NCBI GenBank assembly: GCA_937918955.1
Contig: CAKZRZ010000194.1
Coordinates: forward strand, 1-48,007
Source: an uncultured Arenicella sp.
Lineage (GTDB): Bacteria; Pseudomonadota; Gammaproteobacteria; Arenicellales; Arenicellaceae
Direction of reading: 5' to 3'
DNA: 48,007 nucleotides
A model generated the notes under the pieces. It saw only the letters and a program-made list of their open reading frames with translations. It was not told the DNA's origin and ran no database searches. Position 1 is the stretch's first letter. Every line of letters begins with the position of its first letter. A program made the position numbers and the translations under genes. Shown piece by piece: positions 34,236 through 43,405 of the stretch.

Positions 34236-34979
34236 CTAGATATCCCAATACATCGCTTCTTCAAGTTGGCTATCTGCCTCTTGCAAAGCCTTATTAGTGC
34301 GACTCATGATGATTAAGTTACCACCACGAATAGGTTTGACTCGGCTAACATAGCCTTCATATCCAGCATCAAATAATTCACTGACTGAATCACCTTTAAT
34401 AAAAGCAAAGGTCACCTGACCATCGGCGGTTTCTAAGCTCGCGTGCAAGCCCTTATACTGTCCCATCGGACATATTCGGCTAAACTGTAAGTTACTCAAA
34501 AACTTCAATTTCATTTCAGGCGCATAACTTGCCAACAGAGTATTCGCATTCGAATTAGCACGCTCTGCGCTCCACACTGGAGTGATCGCTTGCTCATTCA
34601 TGTGTTCGACAACACCGGCTAACAGAGCTTGGTAATCTGAACTAATGTCGTTATTAGACCCAAATTGATTGCTCGCCATAAAGCCTGCGACAAATAGCGC
34701 TAGGGCGAAGCTTGCGGCCATTGCATAACGTCGCATTGGATTAATTGCAATAACCTCAGCGGTTTCTATTTCTTCTGTAAGTTCTTGGTTAAGCTGCAAG
34801 CGCGCCATCAAATCAGATGGCATCTCAACATCCATACTGCTCGATAAATCGGCATCCATCTGACGGATGCTGCCGACATACTTCAAGCAATCTGGGCACT
34901 GCGCACTGTGCTCTATAAAACTGTGATCGCGCGAACTCGGGTCTGATAGCGCTAATCTTTTAAAATCTAAACAATTCAT
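34236..34979 (-). CDS. DUF3379-type anti-sigma factor
   Basis: 247 residues. The N-terminal cytoplasmic part has a zinc-finger-like anti-sigma pattern: MNCLDFKRLALSDP, then HSAQCPDCLKYV. A single membrane helix (YAMAASFALALFVAGFMA, ~92-110) precedes a periplasmic domain of ~135 residues. This is the DUF3379 plan. Being 51 bp downstream of an ECF sigma gene on the same strand, it most likely binds and inhibits that sigma factor at the inner membrane. The periplasmic part would sense the signal, which is unknown. Confidence 0.85.
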   Translation of the reverse strand: MNCLDFKRLALSDPSSRDHSFIEHSAQCPDCLKYVGSIRQMDADLSSSMDVEMPSDLMARLQLNQELTEEIETAEVIAINPMRRYAMAASFALALFVAGFMASNQFGSNNDISSDYQALLAGVVEHMNEQAITPVWSAERANSNANTLLASYAPEMKLKFLSNLQFSRICPMGQYKGLHASLETADGQVTFAFIKGDSVSELFDAGYEGYVSRVKPIRGGNLIIMSRTNKALQEADSQLEEAMYWDI

Positions 34980-35030
34980 TTTCTATAAACTCTTTTAAAT
35001 TACTTCATTTGAAATGGTGATCAACCGGCT

Positions 35031-35600
35031 TTATTCCCCGACCACACCTAATTGAGGCGCTGATTCATGCCCCAAAATCTGGCGCATTTTTTTACGCGCT
35101 CTAAATAGTCTTGTCATCACGGCACTTGAACTGATGTCCAAAATCCCAGCGATTTCGTCACAAGAGAACCCACCTAACACTTGCATCTCAAGCGGCTCTC
35201 GATATTCTTCTGGCAACTTTTTCAAAGCATTTCGCAATGCGAAGGCTTCTGGGCGGTCGTCGTAGCCCATATGCGATGAATCCTCAATGGTGTCCATTGA
35301 TTCAACGTCTTTATACTGAAACTGCTTGCGTTCAAACTGTCGCGCATGCTCTCGGCGAAAAATCGTAAACAACCAACCTTTGGCGGCTTTGGCTTCTCGC
35401 AAACTGTCGAGCGACTTCCAAGCACGTAAAAAGGCTTCTTGCATGACGTCTTCGGCCATGTTCTTGTCTTTACAAAGCCACAATGCGTATTTATAAAGAT
35501 CTTTAGAATGCGCCTCAATTAAAAGGGCATATTTTCGTTTTTTATCCATCATGCTGTAGTTGACCTGTTCTTGGTCATTTTCATTACTTAAATCAGTCAT
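35031..35600 (-). CDS. ECF-family RNA polymerase sigma factor
   Basis: 189 residues. Region 2: YALWLCKDKNMAEDVMQEAFLRAWKSLDSL; region 4: LKKLPEEYREPLEMQVLGGFSCDEIAGILDISSSAVMTRLFRARKKM, the HTH that reads the -35 element. The start overlaps the stop of the upstream esterase gene by 8 bp. The following gene encodes a membrane anti-sigma protein, so activity is probably controlled by release from it. The regulon is unknown. Confidence 0.93.
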   Translation of the reverse strand: MTDLSNENDQEQVNYSMMDKKRKYALLIEAHSKDLYKYALWLCKDKNMAEDVMQEAFLRAWKSLDSLREAKAAKGWLFTIFRREHARQFERKQFQYKDVESMDTIEDSSHMGYDDRPEAFALRNALKKLPEEYREPLEMQVLGGFSCDEIAGILDISSSAVMTRLFRARKKMRQILGHESAPQLGVVGE

Positions 35601-36396
35601 AATTTTTATCTTTTTTGAAAAAGTTAACTAATGCAGCTAGTACAGCTTGCGGCTGCTCGGCATGAAGCCAGTGGCCTGCCTCGGGAATTTGTTCAAAACT
35701 CGCTTTGGGAAAGCGCTCTTTAACCACTCTATAATGCTCAGGGCCGACGTAATCGGACACTTCACCACTCAAAAATAGAGCACTAACATCAGAACTCATG
35801 GACATCTCAGGAAAACTGAGGATTTTGGGCATTTCTTCCAATAAAGTTCTTAAATTCAATCGCCATTCAAAGTTGCCAGCATTACCGACCAAGCTTTGAA
35901 GTAAGAATAATCGCGTAGCAGTGTCAGTAATGACCTCCGACAGCACCTTGTCAGCCTCTGCGCGAGACGCAATTGACGATAAATCTAGGTCTATCATTGC
36001 CTCAAGGTAAGGAGCGTGGGTATGAGAATATGATACTGGCGCAATGTCTAATACGGCGAGTTGATCAATTCGCTCAGAGTGCAGCAAACTGAAGACCATC
36101 GACGCTTTGCCGCCCATGCTGTGTCCACAAAGCTTGATTTTCTCGATCCCATGAGCATCCAAAAAACCAAGTAGATCACTCGCCAAATCATGATAACTAT
36201 GGGTCTCAGCATGAGGAGAGCGCCCATGATTGCGTTGATCCAACACGATTACAGGCCAATCGCTACTAAGCGCCTTAGCAAAACCCCGCCAATTAGTCGT
36301 TGAACCAAACAAGCCTGGCAGAATAAGCACCGGAATAGAGCCCTCATCACGATCTTCGAGTAAATCGCTTGGGTAACTTTGGTGATAGAGTTTCAT
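35593..36396 (-). CDS. Alpha/beta hydrolase, YbfF-type esterase
   Basis: 267 residues, cytoplasmic. Intact triad: nucleophile Ser in LCGHSMGGKASM, Asp near LFLSGEVSDYV, and His in PEAGHWLHAEQP; the oxyanion region is LPGLFGSTTNW. LDQRNHGRSPH is typical of the YbfF group, which hydrolyses short-chain acyl esters and acyl-CoA-like thioesters. Its stop overlaps the sigma factor start by 8 bp, so esterase, sigma and anti-sigma probably form one transcript. Confidence 0.88.
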   Translation of the reverse strand: MKLYHQSYPSDLLEDRDEGSIPVLILPGLFGSTTNWRGFAKALSSDWPVIVLDQRNHGRSPHAETHSYHDLASDLLGFLDAHGIEKIKLCGHSMGGKASMVFSLLHSERIDQLAVLDIAPVSYSHTHAPYLEAMIDLDLSSIASRAEADKVLSEVITDTATRLFLLQSLVGNAGNFEWRLNLRTLLEEMPKILSFPEMSMSSDVSALFLSGEVSDYVGPEHYRVVKERFPKASFEQIPEAGHWLHAEQPQAVLAALVNFFKKDKNYD

Positions 36397-36466
36397 ACGC
36401 CTGAGTTTAGCAAGATAATTTGATATTGGCGCCCATTATGAGCCAAGCTTTGGTTACAATCGCTGC

Positions 36467-37207
36467 ATGTTTGAATTAATACTCCTCGTGATCACTGGCA
36501 TCGCTACCGGCTTTTTAAATGTAATGGCTGGTGGTGGCTCTATGTTGTCAGTGCCGATCATGATTTTTCTGGGTGTACCGGGCACGGTTGCCAACGGCAC
36601 TAATCGCATTGCGATCTTGCCGCAAAATATTTCAGCTGTCTGGGCTTTCTATCGCAAAGGTTTTAGCAACTTCAAGCTAAGTTTAAGCTTGGGTGCTTGC
36701 ACGATTCCTGGCACCTTGATTGGCGCAAGCTTAGCGAGTCGAATCCCAAGCGATCAATTCAATAGCATACTCGCGTTGATTATGGTGCTGGTTTTGGTAG
36801 TAATGGCATTACCTCAAGCAAAAACGATCGAGCAAAACCAATCGCCGAGCAAGAATCGTTTGATAGCAGGACACGCCCTGATGGTGTTGATCGGCTTCTG
36901 GGGTGGTTTTATCCATATCGGTGTCGGGTTTCTACTAATGCCAGCTTTGAATCGTGTTATGCAACTTGACCTTGTTAGCACCAACGCGCATAAGGTCTTC
37001 ATTGTCTTGTGTTATACGGTGGTAGCTTTGATGGTGTTTGCCTCTCAGCTCGAGCTTGTATGGAAGTACGGTATCGCGCTGGGAATAGGCACTTCGATTG
37101 GCGCTGCAATTGCGGCAAATATGCAGATCAAAAAAGGCATTGGGCCAATTAAAATCACGCTTAATATCGTCATTGTTGCATTTATTATCAAATTGCTTTT
37201 TTTCTAG
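36467..37207 (+). CDS. TSUP (TauE/SafE) family membrane transporter
   Basis: 246 residues with about seven to eight membrane helices. The start FELILLVITGIATGFLNVMAGGGSMLSVP and the second-half echo HALMVLIGFWGGFIHIGVGFLLMPAL carry the paired family motifs. TSUP proteins move sulfite, sulfonates, sulfolactate or other organic anions, usually as exporters. Substrate unknown. It diverges from the esterase gene across a 70-bp gap; bioA follows 57 bp downstream. Confidence 0.88.
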   Translation: MFELILLVITGIATGFLNVMAGGGSMLSVPIMIFLGVPGTVANGTNRIAILPQNISAVWAFYRKGFSNFKLSLSLGACTIPGTLIGASLASRIPSDQFNSILALIMVLVLVVMALPQAKTIEQNQSPSKNRLIAGHALMVLIGFWGGFIHIGVGFLLMPALNRVMQLDLVSTNAHKVFIVLCYTVVALMVFASQLELVWKYGIALGIGTSIGAAIAANMQIKKGIGPIKITLNIVIVAFIIKLLFF

Positions 37208-37264
37208 GCTCATTTTTCACCTCCTTCGAACTCGATGTGAACGCTCGGGTCTCACTCTAATTCT

Positions 37265-38557
37265 ATGCATATTGAAGATCAAAACATGGCGCTCGACTTT
37301 GATCGAGCCCATATCTGGCACCCCTACACTTCAGCAACCCATCCATTACCAACTCAATTAGTAGAGAGCGCTAACGGTGTACGACTATGTTTAGCCGACG
37401 GTCGCGAGTTAATCGATGGCATGGCCTCATGGTGGTGCGCGATCCATGGGTACAACCATCCTAGATTAAACGAAGCAGCAAAAGCACAAATCGATAAAAT
37501 GTCGCACGTAATGTTCGGCGGCATAACACATCAACCTGCTATCGATTTATGCAGACGCCTCATTGATATCACACCCGCTCGCTTACAGCATGTATTCCTC
37601 GCGGATTCTGGTTCTATCAGTGTCGAAGTAGCTATGAAAATGGCAGTGCAATATTGGCAAGCTAAAGCAAAACCATCTAAAGTTAAGATGCTATCCCTGC
37701 GAGGCGGATATCACGGAGATACCTTCGCTGCGATGTCAGTGTGCGACCCAGATACTGGTATGCACCATCTATTTAACAATGCGGTTATAAAACAGCTGTT
37801 TACCGAACGCCCACAATGTCGTTTTAATGATGAGTTTGATCAAGCGAGTACCGACGACCTAGAGCGGATGCTCACTAAACATCATCACGAAATAGCGGCA
37901 ATCACTCTTGAGCCGATTGTTCAGGGTGCGGGCGGTATGTGGTTTTACCATCCCGAGTACTTAACGCGCGTGAGAGAACTGTGCGATCGATTTAATGTAC
38001 TCTTAATCGCCGATGAAATTGCCACGGGCTTTGGGCGTACTGGAAAACTATTCGCTTGCGAGTGGGCCAATATTGAACCGGATATATTGTGCCTAGGTAA
38101 GGCTTTAACAGGCGGGTATATGACGCTTGCGGCGACACTCGCGAGCGCTGAAGTCGCTAATGGTATTTCAGCAAACGGCGGTGTTTTTATGCATGGCCCG
38201 ACCTTTATGGGCAATCCGCTAGCTTGCGCCGTCGCTAACGCCAGTATCGATGTCTTGTTTGAAAACGATTGGCACAAAAATGTCAGCCGGATTGAAACTA
38301 AGCTAGAAAAAGAGCTTCAAAATGCCAAGGCGCTAAGCTCAGTAGAAGATGTGCGAGTGCTTGGAGCGATTGGCGTAATCGAGATGAAAAAAGCCATCGA
38401 CACGGTAGCTGCTCAAGCGTTTTTCGTTAAACGAGGTGTATGGGTTCGCCCTTTTGGCAAGCTGTTATACATAATGCCGCCCTACTCGATTAGCAGTGAG
38501 GAATTGTCTATGGTGTGCCTAGCGATGATTGAATTCGCTCAGGAGCAAACTGCCTAG
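37265..38557 (+). CDS. bioA: Adenosylmethionine-8-amino-7-oxononanoate aminotransferase
   Basis: 430 residues. BioA hallmarks: HIWHPYTSATHPLP, MASWWCAIHGYNHP, SGSISVEVAMK, RGGYHGDTFAAMSVCDP, LIADEIATGFGRTG (PLP Asp) and CLGKALTGGYM with the PLP-binding Lys. Transfers an amino group from SAM to KAPA to make DAPA in biotin synthesis. Start 37265 lacks a good Shine-Dalgarno; ATG 37286 (MALDF) is an alternative. bioB, F, C and D are not nearby. The stop lies in an 18-bp tandem repeat. Confidence 0.95.
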   Translation: MHIEDQNMALDFDRAHIWHPYTSATHPLPTQLVESANGVRLCLADGRELIDGMASWWCAIHGYNHPRLNEAAKAQIDKMSHVMFGGITHQPAIDLCRRLIDITPARLQHVFLADSGSISVEVAMKMAVQYWQAKAKPSKVKMLSLRGGYHGDTFAAMSVCDPDTGMHHLFNNAVIKQLFTERPQCRFNDEFDQASTDDLERMLTKHHHEIAAITLEPIVQGAGGMWFYHPEYLTRVRELCDRFNVLLIADEIATGFGRTGKLFACEWANIEPDILCLGKALTGGYMTLAATLASAEVANGISANGGVFMHGPTFMGNPLACAVANASIDVLFENDWHKNVSRIETKLEKELQNAKALSSVEDVRVLGAIGVIEMKKAIDTVAAQAFFVKRGVWVRPFGKLLYIMPPYSISSEELSMVCLAMIEFAQEQTA

Positions 38558-38640
38558 AGCTGGTCGACTGCCTGGAGCTGATCGACTGCCTAGAGCCGAT
38601 CAATAGCCTAGAGCCGATTAATAGCCTAGAGCCAATTAAC
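38551..38640. repeat. 18-bp tandem repeat, five copies, between bioA and cinA
   Basis: Units TGCCTAGAGCTGGTCGAC, TGCCTGGAGCTGATCGAC, TGCCTAGAGCCGATCAAT, AGCCTAGAGCCGATTAAT and AGCCTAGAGCCAATTAAC, followed by AGCCTAG. Exactly 90 bp. The bioA TAG lies in the first unit and the cinA TAG (as CTA on plus) in the truncated sixth. Confidence 0.92.
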
Positions 38641-38643
38641 AGC

Positions 38644-39921
38644 CTAGCGTTTCTTTTTAAGCTCACTAAAATAATCGACATCAGTCGAAAGCCCAAGTAC
38701 CTCTCGGCGAACCATATCCATTGCCAACGCGGTTGCGGTGCGTTGAAATGCAATTCGCCCCATAGGTAAAAAGAATTTGCGCGCTTTGATCGCGCCAGCG
38801 CGACCCCAGGCCATCCAAACTAGTCCTACTGGCTTTTCATCACTGCCGCCCGTTGGGCCAGCGATACCTGATATTGATATCGCAATGTCGGCCGATGATT
38901 CCAGCAAAGCCCCTTCCGCCATCGCGATAACGCTCTCTTGACTGACTGCGCCGTGTTGCTCAAGTAAGTCCTCAGCAACGCCAAGAGTTTTAGTTTTCAT
39001 ACGGTTCGAGTAGACAACAAAGCCCGCTTCAAACACCTCAGAAGAACCGGCTTCGCTGGTAATGCCCGAGGCAATCTGACCACCGGTACATGATTCAGCG
39101 GTTGTGACCGTTAAGCCCTTTTGTTGCAAAGCTAAGTTGAGTGCTTGGCTTAATCGAACACTGTCTCTGCCGATTACATAGTCTGAAAAGTGAGCTTCAA
39201 ATTTATCAGCCCATTGTTGATTTAGCTCTAAGAATTCATCACCAACAGTCGCGAATTTCACTTCAATTACTGGCAGCTGCACGCGAAAACCTAATTCCAC
39301 TTCGGCCGGCCAATCGGGGAAAATTTCGTTAACCGTGTCTTGTAAACCTGATTCAGTAATTCCGAATATGCGTAATCGTGTAATTGTACTGCGCGCCTCG
39401 ATATTTCCATGCTCTCGAATCAATGGCAAAATGTGATTTTCGACCATCGGTTTGAACTCACTCGGCACGCCTGGAGTACACATGATTAGGCAATCGTTGA
39501 ACACACAACGAAAGCCCATCGCCGAGCCATTAGGGTTATCAATGATCTCGCACGCAGCCGGCAACTCGGTTTGCTTTAAGTTGGATTCGGTCATCACAAA
39601 GCCGCGGCGGGTCGCCCACTCATCAAGCTTGGCATAAGCGTCTGCGTTGCGTGTTAATGGCGAATCGATCGCGTTCGATAAAGCTAAAGCCGTAAGGTCA
39701 TCAACGGTTGGGCCTAAACCACCGTTAATAACTAACACATCCGAGACAGCAGCCAACTCTTGAATTGAACTAATCAGCAGTGACGTGTCATCGCCGACCA
39801 CTTTTTTGATATAGGGTACTAAACTCAGGTCCTTTAGAGACTGCGCAATATAGGCCGAGTTGGAATCGACGGTATCGCCGCTCATAAGTTCATTGCCGGT
39901 TAACAATAGCGATATCTTCAT
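38644..39921 (-). CDS. cinA: CinA family protein (competence/damage-inducible; nicotinamide-nucleotide amidohydrolase)
   Basis: 425 residues from ATG 39921 (MKISLLLTGNELMSGD), the conserved family start; the track begins 27 codons upstream inside the hflD intergenic region. N-terminal MoCF-like domain (~1-170) with VLINGGLGPTVDDLTA and CTPGVPSEF. C-terminal PncC domain (~265-420) with TTAESCTGGQIAS, VYSNRMKTKTLGV and GIAGPTGGSDEKPVGLVW. PncC deamidates NMN in pyridine nucleotide recycling; the N-terminal domain may act on ADP-ribose. Separated from hflD by 20 bp, so probably co-transcribed. Confidence 0.92.
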   Translation of the reverse strand: MKISLLLTGNELMSGDTVDSNSAYIAQSLKDLSLVPYIKKVVGDDTSLLISSIQELAAVSDVLVINGGLGPTVDDLTALALSNAIDSPLTRNADAYAKLDEWATRRGFVMTESNLKQTELPAACEIIDNPNGSAMGFRCVFNDCLIMCTPGVPSEFKPMVENHILPLIREHGNIEARSTITRLRIFGITESGLQDTVNEIFPDWPAEVELGFRVQLPVIEVKFATVGDEFLELNQQWADKFEAHFSDYVIGRDSVRLSQALNLALQQKGLTVTTAESCTGGQIASGITSEAGSSEVFEAGFVVYSNRMKTKTLGVAEDLLEQHGAVSQESVIAMAEGALLESSADIAISISGIAGPTGGSDEKPVGLVWMAWGRAGAIKARKFFLPMGRIAFQRTATALAMDMVRREVLGLSTDVDYFSELKKKR

Positions 39922-39941
39922 GACGAGTTCTCTAAATACTG

Positions 39942-40550
39942 TTAGTGCAAATTCTGCTTCAATAGATCTTCTGCCGCGTGGCGCATACGGGTGCGCTCCC
40001 ACACCAAGCGAAACTTACCGCCACCCTTTTGTTGCCAAAGAACCGCCGCTCTAATTGCGGCAAGCAACATCGTTCTTACCTTCTCTGGCACGCCCTCTTG
40101 CTGCAAGTGCTCTTGCTCACCTTGGACGATGATTTGCGGGCGCAGCACACTGATATGAGATTGATAGGTGTTAGAACAGGCGTCGATCAATTCATCATTC
40201 GAATAACTACTCAAGCGCTCAACCGACTGTCCAAACGCTGCAAACTTTTGATCATCTCGATAGAGCTGTGTCTGCAGTTGCAATATAGACATCATATAAC
40301 GCAACAATTCTAAATCGTCGCCAGCGGTTGAGTTGAGCGCACCATCTTTTAGTAGTGCTAACCCTGATCGAAGGCCGTCTATTCCGCCAAAAACGGCCGG
40401 TGTGTTAAGTGCATCGAGCACTAAAATTGACTGCAAGCTATTTTCAAAAGCATCGTCCTTAGCGAGACCTGTACGCGCCAACGACTGAACCTGTTGACAG
40501 GCTTGCAAGACACCAGCAAGAGCGATGGTTCTTTCTTGAATGAGATTCAT
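39942..40550 (-). CDS. hflD: High frequency lysogenization protein HflD homologue
   Basis: 202 residues, all-helical. The start ERTIALAGVLQACQQVQSLARTG and the end GGGKFRLVWERTRMRHAAEDLL, with VRTMLLAAIRAAVLWQQ, are typical of HflD. In E. coli HflD associates with the inner membrane and sequesters phage lambda CII; its bacterial role is unclear. The gene usually lies between mnmA and purB; here it is between an S9 peptidase and cinA. Confidence 0.93.
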   Translation of the reverse strand: MNLIQERTIALAGVLQACQQVQSLARTGLAKDDAFENSLQSILVLDALNTPAVFGGIDGLRSGLALLKDGALNSTAGDDLELLRYMMSILQLQTQLYRDDQKFAAFGQSVERLSSYSNDELIDACSNTYQSHISVLRPQIIVQGEQEHLQQEGVPEKVRTMLLAAIRAAVLWQQKGGGKFRLVWERTRMRHAAEDLLKQNLH

Positions 40551-40588
40551 ATGCGAAGGTTTACTTAGTTTTTGTGGCTTATGTTTTG

Positions 40589-40633
40589 TTGATTCAGGTT
40601 TTCTTGATTCAAGTTTTCTTGATTCAAATTATC
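40589..40633. repeat. 15-bp tandem repeat, three copies
   Basis: TTGATTCAGGTTTTC, TTGATTCAAGTTTTC and TTGATTCAAATTATC in the 94-bp gap between the S9 peptidase stop and hflD start. Slippage-type repeat in AT-rich intergenic DNA. Confidence 0.8.
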
Positions 40634-40644
40634 ATGACTTAAAC

Positions 40645-42744
40645 TCAATCAGTCGTAGCGCTGAGAATTCGGCGATAAAAGTTTAACTCTTTTCGCCAAG
40701 CATCAATGTTATTCGACGGCTGCTTAAAGCCATGGGCTTCATCCGGGTACTCAACGTACTCATGATCTATATTAGCCTGCTTTAACACGGCGATCACTTC
40801 TTCAGAAACCGCTGGCGGTACAACGCGATCTAGACTGCCTTGAAAAATAATCATAGCGCTCTTTAATCGGTTCATTTTATGAATCGGCGAACGCTGATAA
40901 AATCGACTGGCTTGAGTATTGGCACGAATTTCATCAAATTCTTCATCAATCAATCGATCAGTATAATGCTTTTCAAATTTATGTGTCGTTTCCGCCAAGG
41001 TAACAAGATTGCCAATGCCATAATAACAAGCCCCAACACGAAATAAGTCTGGGTATTCAGTAAGTGCGCGCAAAACAGCATAGCCACCTGCGCTCTTACC
41101 TCGTATGCAAATACGCGCTGGGTCGACCTTGCCTTGATCTATCAGTGATAGTACGCCATCGGCGATGTCACTGGCGTCAAGCTCGCCCCACTCGCCATAA
41201 AGAGCATCTCGAAAACCACGACCATAGCCCGAACTGCCTCGGTGATTCACTTCCAAAATGGCAAACCCTCGGGAGGTCCAGAACTGTTTTTGTAAATCAA
41301 AGTGTCCATAGGCACGTGCCGTCGGCCCCCCATGGACCATCACTAACAGTGGAGGTTTCGCCGAGCTCGACGTTCTTGCATGTTCGCTGCCATTACTTGG
41401 AGCGTAATAAAAACCGTGCGCGTATTCACCGTCTCGACATGGGTATGAAATAGCCTCGGCAGCGCTGATATCAAACTCAGAGCCTGATCTACCAATTTTA
41501 GGCTGAGGCTCAACCTCGATAGACTGACTTAACACATTGTTGTCATCGAGCCTAAGACTAACGATGCAGGGCGATTGATCAAAGGCTAAACGTTCAAATA
41601 TCAGGCGCCCCTTTGCATTACTGTCTAAATGTTGGAGTGTTGCGGGACTGTCATCAAATTGCTCTTCCAATGAATTAGATGAAGCGTCCGTGGATAAGTC
41701 TACTGGGGCAAAATCGACGATAGATTTGCAACCTAAGCTGGCCTCGTCGATAACCATTAGCTCATCACCAACCGGCCCGCTTGCAACTGCGGCGATTTTC
41801 GAATCACTCAGTTGCACAATACGTTTATCTCCATAAACCCAATGCGGATAACCGTATTCGCGTTGCTCATGGCTCAGTTTTGATACATTTTCGCTGATTG
41901 GATCATAAACATGAACGTTCCAAAAATTCTCGGCAGACTCACTCGACTTATCTCCGTAATCGGCCGAAAAAAACAACTTGCCACTGCGGCCAAACATCAG
42001 TTGGCAAACACTGACATCACACTCTGAGCCCGGCCATGTGACGACCCGCTGATTTTGAACTACGATATTGCTGCCATCTATCACAATGTCGGCAATGCAA
42101 AGCTCATTGGCATCCCATGGCATATTAGGATGATTCCACTGCACCCATGCGATTTGAGCCTTCGATACGCTGCCCTCATGCTGTATTGGACTGACAACAA
42201 GGTTACAGTAAAAGTCTGCACCCTTAATTACTATTGATGGGCTTAAATACTCACCACTTGGCGATATCGTTGCAATACCCATGAGGTTTTGATCATGCGG
42301 AATATCGACTTGCTCTTGTTCAACAATGGCGAGATAACACCGCTCACCAAGCCTATTGACATCGGTATACAAAAAACGGGTTTCGTCAGTTGGTTTTACT
42401 GTCAATCGACGTACTTCGCCAATACCGTCAATGCTTACCGACTGCGCATATAAGCACTGATCACTTTGATTTGCGAAGACTAACTCTTGACCTAGCAACC
42501 AAAATGGCTTGCCACCATATTCGTTGACTTTAGTTTGCAACTTGAATGGCGACGGAGTAAGGCATTGAATTTGATCATTCGAGTGCAACATTAAAACCTG
42601 CCGGTTATCACTCAAGTTTTTACTAACACTGACGAAGCGTTGATCGTCAGGATACGAGCTTAGAAATGTAGGATAAGAATACGATACAGAACCGGCGAAT
42701 ACCGTCTCTAAACTCAGCCCAGACTTCCAATCGAGATAGTCCAT
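40645..42744 (-). CDS. S9 family prolyl oligopeptidase-type serine peptidase
   Basis: 699 residues, no signal peptide. The N-terminal ~430 residues form a beta-propeller (repeating strands; PYWVYG/FWLLG-like blades). The C-terminal alpha/beta hydrolase domain has VMVHGGPTARAYG, NHRGSSGYGRGFR, the nucleophile Ser in IRGKSAGGYAVLRAL, Asp in FQGSLDRVVPP and His in YPDEAHGFK. This is the dipeptidyl aminopeptidase/acylaminoacyl-peptidase branch, acting on short cytoplasmic peptides. Length is normal. It starts 61 bp downstream of the DUF192 gene on the same strand. Confidence 0.9.
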   Translation of the reverse strand: MDYLDWKSGLSLETVFAGSVSYSYPTFLSSYPDDQRFVSVSKNLSDNRQVLMLHSNDQIQCLTPSPFKLQTKVNEYGGKPFWLLGQELVFANQSDQCLYAQSVSIDGIGEVRRLTVKPTDETRFLYTDVNRLGERCYLAIVEQEQVDIPHDQNLMGIATISPSGEYLSPSIVIKGADFYCNLVVSPIQHEGSVSKAQIAWVQWNHPNMPWDANELCIADIVIDGSNIVVQNQRVVTWPGSECDVSVCQLMFGRSGKLFFSADYGDKSSESAENFWNVHVYDPISENVSKLSHEQREYGYPHWVYGDKRIVQLSDSKIAAVASGPVGDELMVIDEASLGCKSIVDFAPVDLSTDASSNSLEEQFDDSPATLQHLDSNAKGRLIFERLAFDQSPCIVSLRLDDNNVLSQSIEVEPQPKIGRSGSEFDISAAEAISYPCRDGEYAHGFYYAPSNGSEHARTSSSAKPPLLVMVHGGPTARAYGHFDLQKQFWTSRGFAILEVNHRGSSGYGRGFRDALYGEWGELDASDIADGVLSLIDQGKVDPARICIRGKSAGGYAVLRALTEYPDLFRVGACYYGIGNLVTLAETTHKFEKHYTDRLIDEEFDEIRANTQASRFYQRSPIHKMNRLKSAMIIFQGSLDRVVPPAVSEEVIAVLKQANIDHEYVEYPDEAHGFKQPSNNIDAWRKELNFYRRILSATTD

Positions 42745-42805
42745 ATATGACCTTAGATAGTTAGGTAAACCTTAAACAATTAATTTGCAGAGAGCGAATA
42801 AATCG

Positions 42806-43384
42806 CTATTGCGCCTTAGCCCAAGTCAATGTGTCGCCAAGCAAAATATCATGCTTTTTAAAAAAACCAGGGTGCACTTCAAATGCATATAAAATAGGCC
42901 TATTTGGGCTATAAAGCGGCTTTTTACGCTGCAGTAATGAATACGGTTTCATAGCCTGAATACTCTCAAGCCGGCCGCGTTTATCAACAAAAGCAATATC
43001 AATTGGAGCAACAACATTGTTCATATGAAAGCTCGGGATTGACTCTCGCTGAAAAACAAACAAGATCGGCATCGCTTCAATAGTCTCAGCACAGACTCGT
43101 TGAAAGCCCGCCGCTCGAGTCGCATTGTTATCGGCAAGTTTAGCCGTTACGCTATGCTGGCTCCCGTCTTTACGGCTTATAGTCACCTCGATGAGAGGCA
43201 TCGCTTGCAACGCGGCGTTATCTAATTCGCAATTAGCGGGCGCTTTAGGTACTGACCCTTTTTTTACGCTGGCCGCATCAGGAACAGACTCAGCCTTTGC
43301 GCAAGACACACTAAGCAAGCAGGCTGCAAGCACCAACGTTTTAAAGATCGATACTTGAAGAGAAGTCGTTAAGATCAGTTTCAT
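42806..43384 (-). CDS. DUF192 family exported protein
   Basis: 192 residues. N-terminal signal ends near SVSCAKA; the Cys is not in a good lipobox, so ordinary cleavage is more likely. Mature blocks AGFQRVCAETIEAMPILFVF, SFHMNNVVAPIDIAFVDKRGRL and YAFEVHPGFFKKHDILLGDTL follow the DUF192 pattern (family core GLM..LP....MLF.F and F.M..T..PLDI.FID). Biochemical function is not established. It lies 21 bp downstream of the oxidoreductase gene. Confidence 0.88.
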   Translation of the reverse strand: MKLILTTSLQVSIFKTLVLAACLLSVSCAKAESVPDAASVKKGSVPKAPANCELDNAALQAMPLIEVTISRKDGSQHSVTAKLADNNATRAAGFQRVCAETIEAMPILFVFQRESIPSFHMNNVVAPIDIAFVDKRGRLESIQAMKPYSLLQRKKPLYSPNRPILYAFEVHPGFFKKHDILLGDTLTWAKAQ

Positions 43385-43405
43385 CTCGATTAATAGAGTT
43401 TTACG

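Noticed and set aside
38508-38753. Minus-strand ORF with RLLIGS repeats
   Set aside because: It is only the translation of the 18-bp intergenic tandem repeat read through into cinA in another frame.
41064-41453. 129-residue plus-strand ORF over the S9 peptidase catalytic domain
   Set aside because: Shadow of a strongly conserved catalytic region.
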